Below are positions 17,775-25,844 of a stretch of 64,000 nucleotides of DNA, one piece after another. Both the position numbers and the translations under genes were made by a program. The DNA is from an uncultured Bacteroidales bacterium (GTDB taxonomy: Bacteria > Bacteroidota > Bacteroidia > Bacteroidales > Bacteroidaceae). Where the stretch lies: positions 1-64,000 of the forward strand of contig CALZJF010000007.1 in NCBI GenBank assembly GCA_945787885.1, read 5' to 3'. Numbering within the stretch: the first letter of the stretch is position 1; each line of letters starts with the position of its first letter. Under the pieces are notes generated by a model that was given only the letters and a program-made list of their open reading frames with translations, was not told the origin of the DNA and ran no database searches.

Positions 17775-18908
17775 ATGACATACGCCTTCTTACAAGAATA
17801 CTGGTGGTTTCTGGTCAGCCTCTTGGCCGGACTCTTCGTCTTCCTGACCTTCGTGCAGGGAGCCAACACCTTGATTTTCAGCATCGGCAACACGGAAGCA
17901 GAACGCGAGATGGTGGTTAATTCCACGGGGCGTAAATGGGAGCTCACCTTCACCACTCTCGTCACCTTCGGCGGAGCTTTCTTCGCCTCCTTCCCCCTCT
18001 TCTACAGCACCTCCTTCGGCGGAGCCTACTGGGTGTGGATGCTCATCCTCTTTTCCTTCGTACTGCAAGCCGTGGCCTATGAATTTCAGAGCAAACCGGG
18101 CAATCTTTTCGGCACCGCCACGTATCGCCGCTTCCTCCTCCTCAATGGGGTCTGCGGCCCGCTCCTCGTCGGTGTTGCCGTCGGCACATTCTTCCATGGT
18201 GCGGAGTTCGTGGTGAACCATGATGCCATGGGCGATGGCCTCGTCATCTCCACATGGACGGGTGCTGCCCACGGTCTGGAAGCCGTCTTAGAGCCTTGGA
18301 ATCTCGTTTTGGGCTTTGCCGTTGTCACGCTGAGCCGTGTGCTGGGCGCGCTCTATCTTCAGAACAACATCAACGATGATGCCCTTCAGGAGCGTCTGCG
18401 CCGCGCCGTCTTTGCCAATGCCCTCCCCTTCCTCGTTTTCTTCATAGCCTTTGCCGTCCATCTCCTCACCGCAGCAGGCTGGGCGGTCGATGCTCAGGGA
18501 ACAGTGACGATGGTGCCCTACAAATATCTACAAAATTTCCTCGACATGCCCCTCGTCCTGCTGCTCTTCCTGCTCGGCGTAGTCGGCGTGCTGGCAGGAA
18601 TCTTCCTCAGCGTGGTGAAGAAGACGCGTTGTGGCATTTGGCCCGCAGGCGCAGGCACGACATTGACGGTGCTCAGTCTCTTCCTCATAGCAGGCTGGAA
18701 CTCCACTTGCTATTATCCCAGCCTCACGAATGCCCAGTCTTCGCTCCATCTTGCCAACAGCTGCTCCAGCGAGTTTACGCTCTATGCCATGACGCTCGTC
18801 AGCGTCCTCATCCCCTTTGTCCTCGCCTACATCGTATGGGCATGGAGAAGCCTCGATGTCCCTGGCATCACCCGTCAGGAAATGTCGCAGACGGAGCATA
18901 AATATTAA
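17775..18908 (+). CDS. cydB: Cytochrome bd oxidase subunit II
   Basis: The protein has 377 residues and about nine membrane helices. It pairs with CydA to form the bd-type quinol oxidase. The N-terminal region (LQEYWWFLVSLLAGLFVFLTFVQGAN) and the segment FHGAEFVVNHD fit Bacteroidota CydB. It is translated from the ATG at 17775, 28 bases after cydA. The lipoprotein gene at 18934 begins 25 bases after its stop without a terminator between them. Confidence 0.95.
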   Translation: MTYAFLQEYWWFLVSLLAGLFVFLTFVQGANTLIFSIGNTEAEREMVVNSTGRKWELTFTTLVTFGGAFFASFPLFYSTSFGGAYWVWMLILFSFVLQAVAYEFQSKPGNLFGTATYRRFLLLNGVCGPLLVGVAVGTFFHGAEFVVNHDAMGDGLVISTWTGAAHGLEAVLEPWNLVLGFAVVTLSRVLGALYLQNNINDDALQERLRRAVFANALPFLVFFIAFAVHLLTAAGWAVDAQGTVTMVPYKYLQNFLDMPLVLLLFLLGVVGVLAGIFLSVVKKTRCGIWPAGAGTTLTVLSLFLIAGWNSTCYYPSLTNAQSSLHLANSCSSEFTLYAMTLVSVLIPFVLAYIVWAWRSLDVPGITRQEMSQTEHKY

Positions 18909-18933
18909 GCCAAACAAAGTCTTTTCTTACATC

Positions 18934-19620
18934 ATGCCCCGTCATCTGCTATTTTCCCTCCTCATTCTCGCCTTCACCGCCTGCGGAGAAATAGAACTGC
19001 CTGCCGACGAAAAAGCAGGCTCTGGCACCGAAAATACGCAGAAGCCAGAAGACAACAATGGGAAGCCAGACAAGGACGACGAAAAGCCTGACGATGGCGA
19101 CGAAAAGCCTGACGATGGTGATGAAAAGCCTGACGACGGCGACGAAAAGCCTGACGACGGCAAGGGCGACAACGCGGGCGGCGGCGGAACGGCATCCGAC
19201 GAAGTCTGCATCGAAGGCACAAACAGCATCATCACAGCCAGCGGACATCTGCTCATTGAAGGCCAGTTCTATTTCGCCCTGCATGATTACTACCCCGTCA
19301 TGAGTGCCTACGCCGCCCCCGAACTTTTGGCAGAATATGTAGCCACATACACCGAGGGCGACCTAAAGAACTGGCGCATACCTACCGAGGATGAAGCAAG
19401 ATTCATGAAAGAAATCTTTGCCACTACCTCTATCGCCGATAAAACCTCGCCCACCTACTGGCTCAACATCGCTCTCGCCAACATTCAGGCCGACCTGCTC
19501 GACACTTCCATGCGCTATCTCTGCGAAGACGGCACCAAAACCTTCCGTTTCTATCCCAACACCAACATCACCAAGGCTGGGAGCAAGACGAAATACCGCC
19601 TCCGCCTCGTACACGACTAA
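18934..19620 (+). CDS. Lipoprotein with DEKPDDG repeats
   Basis: The protein has 228 residues. The start at 18934 gives MPRHLLFSLLILAFTACGEIE, a lipoprotein signal with Cys17. A charged linker includes four perfect DEKPDDG heptads (19078-19161) and probably extends the C-terminal domain away from the membrane. That domain (about 95-228) has NWRIPTEDEARFMKE and RFYPNTNI segments, weakly like the Lcl/DUF1566 or fibrobacter-type surface modules (low confidence). It is co-directional with cydB and ends in the terminator at 19665-19705. The function is not recognised. Confidence 0.75.
   Translation: MPRHLLFSLLILAFTACGEIELPADEKAGSGTENTQKPEDNNGKPDKDDEKPDDGDEKPDDGDEKPDDGDEKPDDGKGDNAGGGGTASDEVCIEGTNSIITASGHLLIEGQFYFALHDYYPVMSAYAAPELLAEYVATYTEGDLKNWRIPTEDEARFMKEIFATTSIADKTSPTYWLNIALANIQADLLDTSMRYLCEDGTKTFRFYPNTNITKAGSKTKYRLRLVHD
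19078..19161 (+). repeat. Four tandem 21-bp coding repeats
   Basis: Each 21-bp unit encodes DEKPDDG. Units differ only at third positions (GGC/GGT, GAC/GAT). A multiple-of-three unit means gain or loss of copies changes linker length without a frameshift. Confidence 0.9.
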
Positions 19621-19664
19621 GAGAAGATGCGCATCACGCCTCCCCCCTTTTTCTCCATACAATT

Positions 19665-19705
19665 CGCGCCCCCGATGTTCACTACATCGGGGGCGCGCTG
19701 TTTTT
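19665..19705 (+). terminator. Intrinsic terminator after the lipoprotein gene
   Basis: CGCGCCCCCGATG pairs perfectly with CATCGGGGGCGCG around seven bases. CTGTTTTT follows on the plus strand. It ends the bcp-to-lipoprotein unit. dnaG, on the other strand, ends just beyond it. Confidence 0.9.
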
Positions 19706-19726
19706 CATCACTGTGGAGTGTGCGGC

Positions 19727-21961
19727 TCAATGATAGAGAATACGGTCGCCCAACGCCTTGGCAAATTCGCGCTCAATGGCGTGCAGCTCCATCAGGCGCG
19801 CAGATACCTGTGCGAAGACATCGGGCTGCGCCATGATGGCAGGATTTGCCAGCTGTCTGAGCAACTGCTCCTTCTCCACCATCAACAGTGCATATTTATA
19901 ATCATTCACCGCCCGCGGGACGGTGTAGCGCAAACGCCGCTCTTCAGGAACATAGCGTGCAGCCTGCCCTGTAGAAAGCACGTAGGGGTCTTCTGCCAAA
20001 GCGTCTGCCCAGCGGTTTATCTCAGGATTCGGATGACAGCGGAAGTACGACAAGGCATCGAAATGCTCCGTCACACTCGGATGTGCCGCCATGTAATCCG
20101 CCGTCCGCTCCGCCGCCTCCTGTAAGATGGCGGTATAGACCGGTTGGCTCAGCTGCAAGCCCTCCGCCTGCAGCTCTTCCAAGATATACGCCGCCACTCG
20201 TGGACTCTCCTCCTCCGCCGTCAGCGGCATCGGCCGTGCAACCTCGTCGAGGTTTTCCTCCGCCTCCGCTGCATCCTCCGCCGCATCAGCCGTCGCTCCC
20301 CCCTCCAATCTTGAGAGAATATCCTCCATCTGCCCCCGCGCGGGTCCGCCGCCAAACTTTCGCTCCACCTCTTCTTCCTTGAGCAAGAGCGGCAGTCCGC
20401 CATAGCGTATCGCCATCTCCACCATTCTCCGCTCGCATTCCGCCAGCCGGCGTTCCGCCTTCGACGTTCCGCCCAGCCGCCTCACCTCCTCTGCCGTCGC
20501 CTGCGCAGCCGCCGCTCCCTGCATGGCAGTGCCAGCGTCAGCCTTCAGCGGTGCTTCCGCAGGTGTTTCGCCGCCAGCGCTGCCGCCGTCAGCTTCCTGT
20601 CGCTGCCGCTCGCGTTCCTGCTGCTCGCGTATTCCGTCGCGCACGCGCTTCCTGAAGATGACCACCTCGTTCACCAGCGTCGTCTCGTCCACGTTCATCC
20701 GTCGTGCCAAATCGTGGACATACTCCTGCCGCACGATGTCGTCGGGGATGACGGCAATGCTCGCCACGATGTCCTTCACTGCCTCCGCACGGCGCACAGG
20801 GTCTGCCTCCGCATCAGCGAGCAGGAGGTCAGTCTTGAAAGTGATGAAATCCGTCTCGTTTTCAGCTATATACGTCCGGAGTTGCTGCGGCGTATGCTGC
20901 CGTGCGAAGGTGTCAGGGTCTTCCCCCTCAGGCAGCATCAGCACCTTGATGTTCAGTCCCTCCGCAAGCAGCATATCCACTCCGCGCAGGGCGGCATGGC
21001 GTCCTGCCGCATCGCCGTCGTAGAGCACGGTCACATTGTTCGTGAAACGATGTATCAGTCTCACCTGCTCCGATGTCAGCGAAGTTCCGCTCGATGCCAC
21101 CACGTTTTCCATGCCCGCCTGAAACATAGAAATCACATCGAGATAGCCCTCCACGAGATACACGCGGTCTTGCTTCGCTATCGCCTGCTTCGCTTGGTAG
21201 AGGCCGTAGAGCTCGCTCTTCTTATGATAGATGTCCGACTCGGGGGAGTTCACGTATTTCCCCACGCCCTTCCGCTTCTGCTCCTCCTTCGAGAGAAGCG
21301 TACGTCCGCCGAAGGCCACCACGCGCCCTGAAATGGTGAAGACGGGGAAGATGACTCGTCCGGCATAACGGTCGTACAGGCGTCCGTCCTGCGTCTCCAG
21401 GGCCAGTCCCGTCGCCGTCAGATATTTCTTATCGTAGCCCAGCTTCAGCGCCTCGTTCGAGAGGGCATCGCGCCTTTCAGCAGCATAGCCCAGCTGAAAT
21501 CGCCTCACGATGTCGTCGCGCAAACCGCGTGTCCGGAAATATGCCAGTCCTATCGCCACTCCCTCCGCCGTATCGTGCAGCTGCTTCACGAAATAGTCGC
21601 GCGCCCAAGCGTTCACCACGAGCATCGCCTCGCGCTGGCTCGCCACTTCGCGCTCCTCGCCCGTCAGCTCCCGCTCCTCGAAGTCGATGCCGTATTTCCG
21701 CGCCAGCCATTTCAGGGCTTCGGGATAGCTCAGCTGTTCGTGCTCCATCAGGAATCTCACCACATCGCCGCCCTTGCCGCAGCTGAAGCATTTGCATATC
21801 TGCTTCGAGGGCGACACCATGAACGATGGGGTCTTCTCATCGTGAAATGGGCAGAGACCCTTGAAGTTCGAACCCGACTTTCGGAGTGTCACAAACTCAC
21901 TGACCACCTGCACAATGTCGGCAGTGGCCATGATACGGCTGATGGTGGAATGGTCAATCAC
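19727..21961 (-). CDS. dnaG: DNA primase
   Basis: The protein has 744 residues. DnaG makes the RNA primers for replication. The N-terminal zinc-binding domain shows CPFHDEKTPSF (C37, H40) and CFSC (C58, C61). The TOPRIM core follows, with VEGYLDV and the acidic LYDGDAAG motif. The C-terminal third binds the DnaB helicase. It is longer than many primases because of an Ala/Glu/Gln-rich insert around 435-500, which looks like a flexible linker. The start MIDHSTISRI gives the canonical N-terminus. The foldback element at 22026-22262 lies about 65 bases upstream, so the promoter is in or next to it. Confidence 0.96.
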   Translation of the reverse strand: MIDHSTISRIMATADIVQVVSEFVTLRKSGSNFKGLCPFHDEKTPSFMVSPSKQICKCFSCGKGGDVVRFLMEHEQLSYPEALKWLARKYGIDFEERELTGEEREVASQREAMLVVNAWARDYFVKQLHDTAEGVAIGLAYFRTRGLRDDIVRRFQLGYAAERRDALSNEALKLGYDKKYLTATGLALETQDGRLYDRYAGRVIFPVFTISGRVVAFGGRTLLSKEEQKRKGVGKYVNSPESDIYHKKSELYGLYQAKQAIAKQDRVYLVEGYLDVISMFQAGMENVVASSGTSLTSEQVRLIHRFTNNVTVLYDGDAAGRHAALRGVDMLLAEGLNIKVLMLPEGEDPDTFARQHTPQQLRTYIAENETDFITFKTDLLLADAEADPVRRAEAVKDIVASIAVIPDDIVRQEYVHDLARRMNVDETTLVNEVVIFRKRVRDGIREQQERERQRQEADGGSAGGETPAEAPLKADAGTAMQGAAAAQATAEEVRRLGGTSKAERRLAECERRMVEMAIRYGGLPLLLKEEEVERKFGGGPARGQMEDILSRLEGGATADAAEDAAEAEENLDEVARPMPLTAEEESPRVAAYILEELQAEGLQLSQPVYTAILQEAAERTADYMAAHPSVTEHFDALSYFRCHPNPEINRWADALAEDPYVLSTGQAARYVPEERRLRYTVPRAVNDYKYALLMVEKEQLLRQLANPAIMAQPDVFAQVSARLMELHAIEREFAKALGDRILYH

Positions 21962-22025
21962 GGGAAGAAGAAGAAAGGGATATACAGGGAGAAGGAAATG
22001 TAGATGACGAATGCGAGGAGGGGGA

Positions 22026-22262
22026 TAAGTAGGTAATGAAAATTGGTTTTCAATGTAAGGCAGTGTTTCTGTCTTGCTTGGATGTCTTCACGCCTCTCGC
22101 ACCGTATCTTTTTGTCTTTCATTCAGTCACGTAGCCCGCTACGCTCCCTCGTGAAAAACAAAAACCTACGGTGCGATAGTCGCAAATACATCGCAAGCTA
22201 ATTTATAGAACCTACCTTTATTGTCCCAAGTAGGTAATAAAAATCATTTTCATCACCTACTT
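22026..22262. mobile_element. Foldback/MITE-like element, copy A
   Basis: The ends are TAAGTAGGTAATGAAAAT (left) and, inverted on the right, TAAGTAGGTGATGAAAAT. Inside, successive segments pair: CTTGC with GCAAG, GATGT with ACATC, CGCACCGTA with TACGGTGCG, then a 13-step T-rich stem (22109-22121 with 22152-22164). The top is CGTAG-CCCG-CTACG. The whole element can fold into one long hairpin. The right end is itself a smaller palindrome. TA is present at both outer edges, fitting a TA target duplication (inference). It contains no gene and separates dnaG from the GH73 gene. Confidence 0.8.
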
Positions 22263-23148
22263 ATTTCAGTTTCAGCCTGTCGCCCTCGGAAGGCCGATAG
22301 TCATTGGGGAGCTTATTCCATTTATACAGGCATGCCATCCTGATGCCAAGCTGCTGGGCGATGCCGTGCATCGAGTCGCCTGGCCTGACCGTGTAGTAGC
22401 TCCGCCGCAGCGAGCGTTCGGCGTGCGTCTTCTTTTTTCCTAAAAACACGCGCTGGCCCGCCCGCAGCACATAGTCGCCATCTACTTCGTTGTAACGGCG
22501 CAAATGCCTTTCGCGGATGCCCAACGCCTTCGCCATCGTGGCAAACGTTTCGCCCTCCTGCGCCACGATATACACCACATCGTTGCACAGCCTCGCGCGC
22601 TCCAGCATCTGCTGCTTCCGGTATTTCTTCGCCGTCGGCTCATAGGCCTTGGCGTCATATTGTGCCAGCTGATAGTTGTGGATGATATTGATGAGCAGCT
22701 GCGGATAGGCAGGATTCGTGGCGTAGCCCGCCGCCTTCAATCCGTGCGCCCACCCCACGTAGTCCGTGATGGGCAGGCGGAAGAGGGCGGAATATCGGGG
22801 GCGGAGCAAAAAGAGGGAGTGATCCTCATAGCTCTCTGCTGCACTGCGATATTTTCGGAAACGGTCGTCGGGGCGGTCGTCGCTGCGCACGATATACGGC
22901 CCATTCCATGAGCCCCCCACTTTGATGCCGAAATGATTGTTGGCCTCCGTCGCCAACACCGAACGCCCGGCATTGCTTTCCAGCAATCCCTGCGCCAGCG
23001 TGATGCTGGCGGGAATCTTATACCGCCGCATCTGGTCGATTGCCATGTGGCGATACTTCTGTATGTAAGCCTCATACGCCGAGTTCTGCGCCAAGGCGGG
23101 GGAGCAACAGCAGAGGCTAAGGAGGAGGAGGAAAATCAAACGCTGCAT
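22261..23148 (-). CDS. Secreted GH73 glucosaminidase with two LysM domains
   Basis: The protein has 295 residues with a signal peptide (about 1-20, ending ALAQ). The GH73 domain (about 25-165) carries SITLAQGLLESNAGRS with the catalytic Glu, and NNHFGIK. Two LysM peptidoglycan-binding modules follow (about 190-235 and 248-293, the second beginning YYTVRPGDS). It should cleave peptidoglycan between N-acetylglucosamine and N-acetylmuramate in the periplasm. The stop codon TAA at 22261-22263 overlaps the outer TA of the foldback element, so the element sits exactly at the end of this gene. A TAATTTTG promoter box lies at 23197-23204. Confidence 0.92.
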   Translation of the reverse strand: MQRLIFLLLLSLCCCSPALAQNSAYEAYIQKYRHMAIDQMRRYKIPASITLAQGLLESNAGRSVLATEANNHFGIKVGGSWNGPYIVRSDDRPDDRFRKYRSAAESYEDHSLFLLRPRYSALFRLPITDYVGWAHGLKAAGYATNPAYPQLLINIIHNYQLAQYDAKAYEPTAKKYRKQQMLERARLCNDVVYIVAQEGETFATMAKALGIRERHLRRYNEVDGDYVLRAGQRVFLGKKKTHAERSLRRSYYTVRPGDSMHGIAQQLGIRMACLYKWNKLPNDYRPSEGDRLKLK

Positions 23149-23196
23149 GGAAATTCAGGAATAGAAAATCATTAGACGATAGAGGGAAAGATGGAG

Positions 23197-23204
23197 CAAA
23201 ATTA
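23197..23204 (-). promoter_or_regulatory. TAnnTTTG -7 box for the GH73 gene
   Basis: On the minus strand this reads TAATTTTG, a match to the Bacteroidota -7 box. It predicts a leader of about 40 bases before the start codon at 23148. Confidence 0.55.
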
Positions 23205-23345
23205 CGCAAAATCTTTCAAATCGCCCCACATTCTTCCCCACAAAACGCCTCTTCCCTGCCCTCTTTCCTGCATTGCGCATCTTCGCCGCAGCCGTGGAGC
23301 AAACGTTTGTCCGATTTTTACACCGACATTCCCATCATTTCGCCG

Positions 23346-23353
23346 TACCTTTG
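23346..23353 (+). promoter_or_regulatory. TAnnTTTG -7 box for the zinc-ribbon gene
   Basis: TACCTTTG lies 22 bases upstream of the ATG at 23376. It matches the -7 consensus, giving a short leader of about 16 bases. Confidence 0.55.
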
Positions 23354-23375
23354 CCTGCGCTAAAAATCATAAACT

Positions 23376-23969
23376 ATGAAACACGACAACCAAGCCCACA
23401 GATTTTGCCAAAGCTGCGGCATGCCCTTCACCGACGAGCTGAGCGGAACGAACGCCGACGGCAGCAAGAGCGAAGACTATTGCCTCTACTGCCTCAAAGA
23501 CGGAGCCTTCACCGCCGACTTCACCATGGAGGAAATGGCTGAATATTGCTCTGCATACGTGGGGGAATACAATGCCCACACGGGGCAGCAGCTCAGCCAG
23601 AGCGAATACAAGCAGGTGCTGCTCAGCTTTTTCCCTACGCTCAAACGCTGGAATCTCCCTCCTCACGCGCTGCCTCTCGCCCATCATCCCCTCAAGCAGC
23701 AGTTCATCGATGAGGTGAATGCCCTCGGACTCCCCGAGCTGCACATTGACAACCTCATCGTCCTGCAGGGCTCTTTCATCAATCAGCCCTACCTTCTGAA
23801 CGGCAACACGGTGAAACTCTTCGACGATGCAGCAGCATACTGGTGCTATCAGGTGCAAAAGAGCGACGGCCGCTGCTACGGCATCGCCTGCTACGAGCGC
23901 TATATCATCGTCAGCGAGTATGGCCCGAACGGTGCCGATGCAGAAATCGTCGTTGTGAAACGACGCTAA
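23376..23969 (+). CDS. Zinc-ribbon domain protein of unknown function
   Basis: The protein has 197 residues and no signal peptide, so it is probably cytoplasmic. Residues 1-80 form a putative zinc-ribbon domain: FCQSCGMPF with two Cys, then DYCLYCLKDGAFTADFTMEEM with two more. The C-terminal part (about 115-197) is a small mixed fold without a family I can name. The gene is isolated. Downstream lie five 21-bp repeats (23979-24083) and a strong hairpin terminator at 24114-24196, so its transcript probably carries a repeat-bearing 3' untranslated region. Confidence 0.8.
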   Translation: MKHDNQAHRFCQSCGMPFTDELSGTNADGSKSEDYCLYCLKDGAFTADFTMEEMAEYCSAYVGEYNAHTGQQLSQSEYKQVLLSFFPTLKRWNLPPHALPLAHHPLKQQFIDEVNALGLPELHIDNLIVLQGSFINQPYLLNGNTVKLFDDAAAYWCYQVQKSDGRCYGIACYERYIIVSEYGPNGADAEIVVVKRR

Positions 23970-23978
23970 TCCCCCATT

Positions 23979-24083
23979 TTCTGACAGCAGATTTCGTTCT
24001 TCTGACAGCAGATTCCATTCTTCTGACAGCAGATTCCATGCTTCTGACAGTAGATTTCATTCTTCTGACAGTAGATTTCATTC
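23979..24083 (+). repeat. Five tandem 21-bp repeats
   Basis: The unit is TTCTGACAGCAGATTCCATTC with a few substitutions (CAG/TAG, TTC/TCC). Copies start at 23979, 24000, 24021, 24042 and 24063. The array begins nine bases after the stop of the zinc-ribbon gene and ends 30 bases before a hairpin terminator. It does not encode a plausible protein. Confidence 0.9.
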
Positions 24084-24113
24084 TTCAAACAACAAATATT
24101 TTTGTAAAGGGAA

Positions 24114-24196
24114 GGAGGAACGAGCCCCCCGTGAGCGGTCATCACCACCAATGATTCGCACCCACGGGCAGTGGCTCTTTCCTCCGTTTTTGTTTA
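24114..24196 (+). terminator. Long three-part hairpin followed by T run
   Basis: GGAGGAA pairs with TTCCTCC, GAGCC with GGCTC, and CCCGTG with CACGGG, leaving a loop of about 29 bases. GTTTTTGTTT follows. It is the likely end of the zinc-ribbon transcript, 145 bases beyond its stop. A structured small RNA end is the alternative. Confidence 0.75.
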
Positions 24197-24271
24197 TTTC
24201 CAGGTAGTTACGTTAGCATTTATGTCTGAAAGCCCTACCTTCCGCGCTCCTTCCACAGAACTTCTGCCTCC

Positions 24272-24370
24272 CATGTGACCACTTCCAACCTCCAAGTGAC
24301 CATTTTCTGCCTTCAAAGTAACCATTTTGCCCCCACGAAATGGTCAATCTGAGGCGAAAGGTGCTGGCGA
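24272..24370 (+). repeat. 22-bp-unit array, copy 2
   Basis: Units begin ATGTGACCACTT, AAGTGACCATTTT and AAGTAACCATTTT, with spacing of 21-22 bp. The closing box reads GGTCAATCTGAGGCGAAAGG. It is the same layout as copies 1, 3 and 4, and lies 190 bases after the 21-bp array at 23979. The ends resemble IS21-type multiple terminal repeats. Confidence 0.75.
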
Positions 24371-24384
24371 TTTTATCAGTGGCT

Positions 24385-24424
24385 ATATAAAGGTAGGTTC
24401 TATAAATTAGTTTTCATTACCTAC
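24385..24424. repeat. Solo palindrome of the foldback family
   Basis: Read on the minus strand it joins GTAGGTAATGAAAA directly to CTAATTTATAGAACCTACCT. The latter is identical over 23 bases to 22197-22219. The result is a short palindrome with GTAGGT/ACCTAC arms. It looks like an internally deleted copy of the element at 22026-22262. Confidence 0.65.
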
Positions 24425-24430
24425 ATGTTA

Positions 24431-24472
24431 GTCAAAAAAAGCAGGCCTCCACATTTTCGGGAGACCTGCTTA
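24431..24472 (-). terminator. Terminator of the OmpA-family gene
   Basis: AGCAGGCCTCC pairs with GGAGACCTGCT around about ten bases. On the minus strand a run of seven T follows. It lies about 125 bases after the stop codon at 24597. Confidence 0.8.
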
Positions 24473-24596
24473 GAAAAAGGAGGGGGGGTGAATGTTCTCC
24501 AATTCCCAGCGAGGCTGGGGGAGGGGTACGGCTGCTCAGCAAAAAAATGAATCTGACGAGCAGCCAATATCTAACAGAGACGCTGAAAGAGAGGGA

Positions 24597-25784
24597 TTAT
24601 TTCTCCTCAGCCTCTACGATGACGCAGCGGTTCTGGTCGTTCTCGGCGAAAGGCTGTACGGTATCGCCGTAGGAGCTGACGGTGAGACGGCCTGCTGCAA
24701 TGCCCTGAGCCTTCAGGGCGGCGGCTATCTTCTCAGCACGCTCGCGGGCATAGCGCACATTGATGCGGGCGTTGCCCGTACCCTTGTCGGCATATCCCTT
24801 GACGGTGGCGACGGCGGTGGGATGACTCTGCAGCCATGCCGCCATTTCGCGTACCTTCGTCAGCTCGGCATCGTCGCCATCGGTGACGGCGCAGGCGTAG
24901 AAGACGACTACCTTCTTCGCCTCGGGCTGCTTGGCGGGAACCACCACTTCGGCCTTCTCGACGGGAGCGGGAGCAGGCTCCTCTACGGGTGCAGGAGCAG
25001 GAGCGGGCTTCTCGACGGGAGCGGGGACTACGGGAACGGGGGCAGAGCGGCGCACCTTGCCGAAGCGGAAGGTGAAGCCGAGCTGTGTGGTCACCTGCCA
25101 ATCCTTGCTCATGTTCACCTCGGGCACATAGTCGTGGTTGCCATGATGCACGGCATCGGCCTCAATGTTGAAGGAGACGCGGGGCGAGAGCTTGAAGTCG
25201 AGCATCAGGCCGAGCTTCTCGCTGTGGGTGATGCGGTTCTGCTCGGGAGCCATGTGGCCTTCCGGCACGGGCATGGCGGAAGTCTGATACTTAGAAAGAC
25301 GAAGGTTTTCCTGATAAGCATTGACGGTCTGGCCCGTGGTGTTGATGGTGGTCAGTTCGCGCCATTCATCGCCCCACGACTTGTTGCCTCCGAAACCTCC
25401 GATGAGATAGAGATTGCAGACATTGTCGTCGCGATGATTGAAGAGGCTGACCATATTGACCATGAGGTCGGCAGTGAGAGTCACATAGTTGAAGCCATAG
25501 TAGGCCCCCACCTCATTGTAGCCCTCGCGGCCTTTCCAGAAGTTGGCGTGAAGGCGCGTGGCGAGGACGGGAGTCCAGTGGGCACCGCCGTAGGCAGAGA
25601 CGGTGGGAGTGAGGACGTCGCCAAAGCTCCAGCGGCGGGCGTAGCCGTTGGTGACCATCTGCGCACCACCCTGCACGCCTACAAAGCCGTAGGGATAGGA
25701 ATGCGTCAGCTCCTCAGCACTGGCCTGCGGGGCGAAGCCGAAGAGAAGGGCCAGCGCGGAAATGATGAATGATTTGACTTTCAT
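24597..25784 (-). CDS. OmpA-family outer-membrane protein
   Basis: The protein has 395 residues with a signal peptide (about 1-23, ending ASAEE). An N-terminal beta-barrel (about 25-250) is followed by a Pro/Ala/Val/Glu-rich linker (about 250-290, repeated PAPV/EEPAPA). A C-terminal OmpA-like peptidoglycan-binding domain (about 295-395) has VKGYADKGTGNARINVRYARERAEKI, the usual GxAD...N..L/YARERA pattern. It probably anchors the outer membrane to peptidoglycan. It begins 60 bases after the amylase stop with no terminator between, so read-through from the starch locus is possible. Confidence 0.9.
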   Translation of the reverse strand: MKVKSFIISALALLFGFAPQASAEELTHSYPYGFVGVQGGAQMVTNGYARRWSFGDVLTPTVSAYGGAHWTPVLATRLHANFWKGREGYNEVGAYYGFNYVTLTADLMVNMVSLFNHRDDNVCNLYLIGGFGGNKSWGDEWRELTTINTTGQTVNAYQENLRLSKYQTSAMPVPEGHMAPEQNRITHSEKLGLMLDFKLSPRVSFNIEADAVHHGNHDYVPEVNMSKDWQVTTQLGFTFRFGKVRRSAPVPVVPAPVEKPAPAPAPVEEPAPAPVEKAEVVVPAKQPEAKKVVVFYACAVTDGDDAELTKVREMAAWLQSHPTAVATVKGYADKGTGNARINVRYARERAEKIAAALKAQGIAAGRLTVSSYGDTVQPFAENDQNRCVIVEAEEK

Positions 25785-25844
25785 ATAAAAAAATGCTTCG
25801 ATTTTGTGGTTTTGATTATTTTATACCCTGCGGGACAAGAGGGC

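Noticed and set aside
23979..24083. CRISPR array
   Set aside because: Units are head to tail without spacers and there are no cas genes. The same applies to the 22-bp arrays at 38421 and elsewhere.
24492..25772. Plus-strand open frame opposite the OmpA-family gene
   Set aside because: The minus strand encodes a signal peptide and a clear OmpA C-terminal domain with a correctly oriented terminator.
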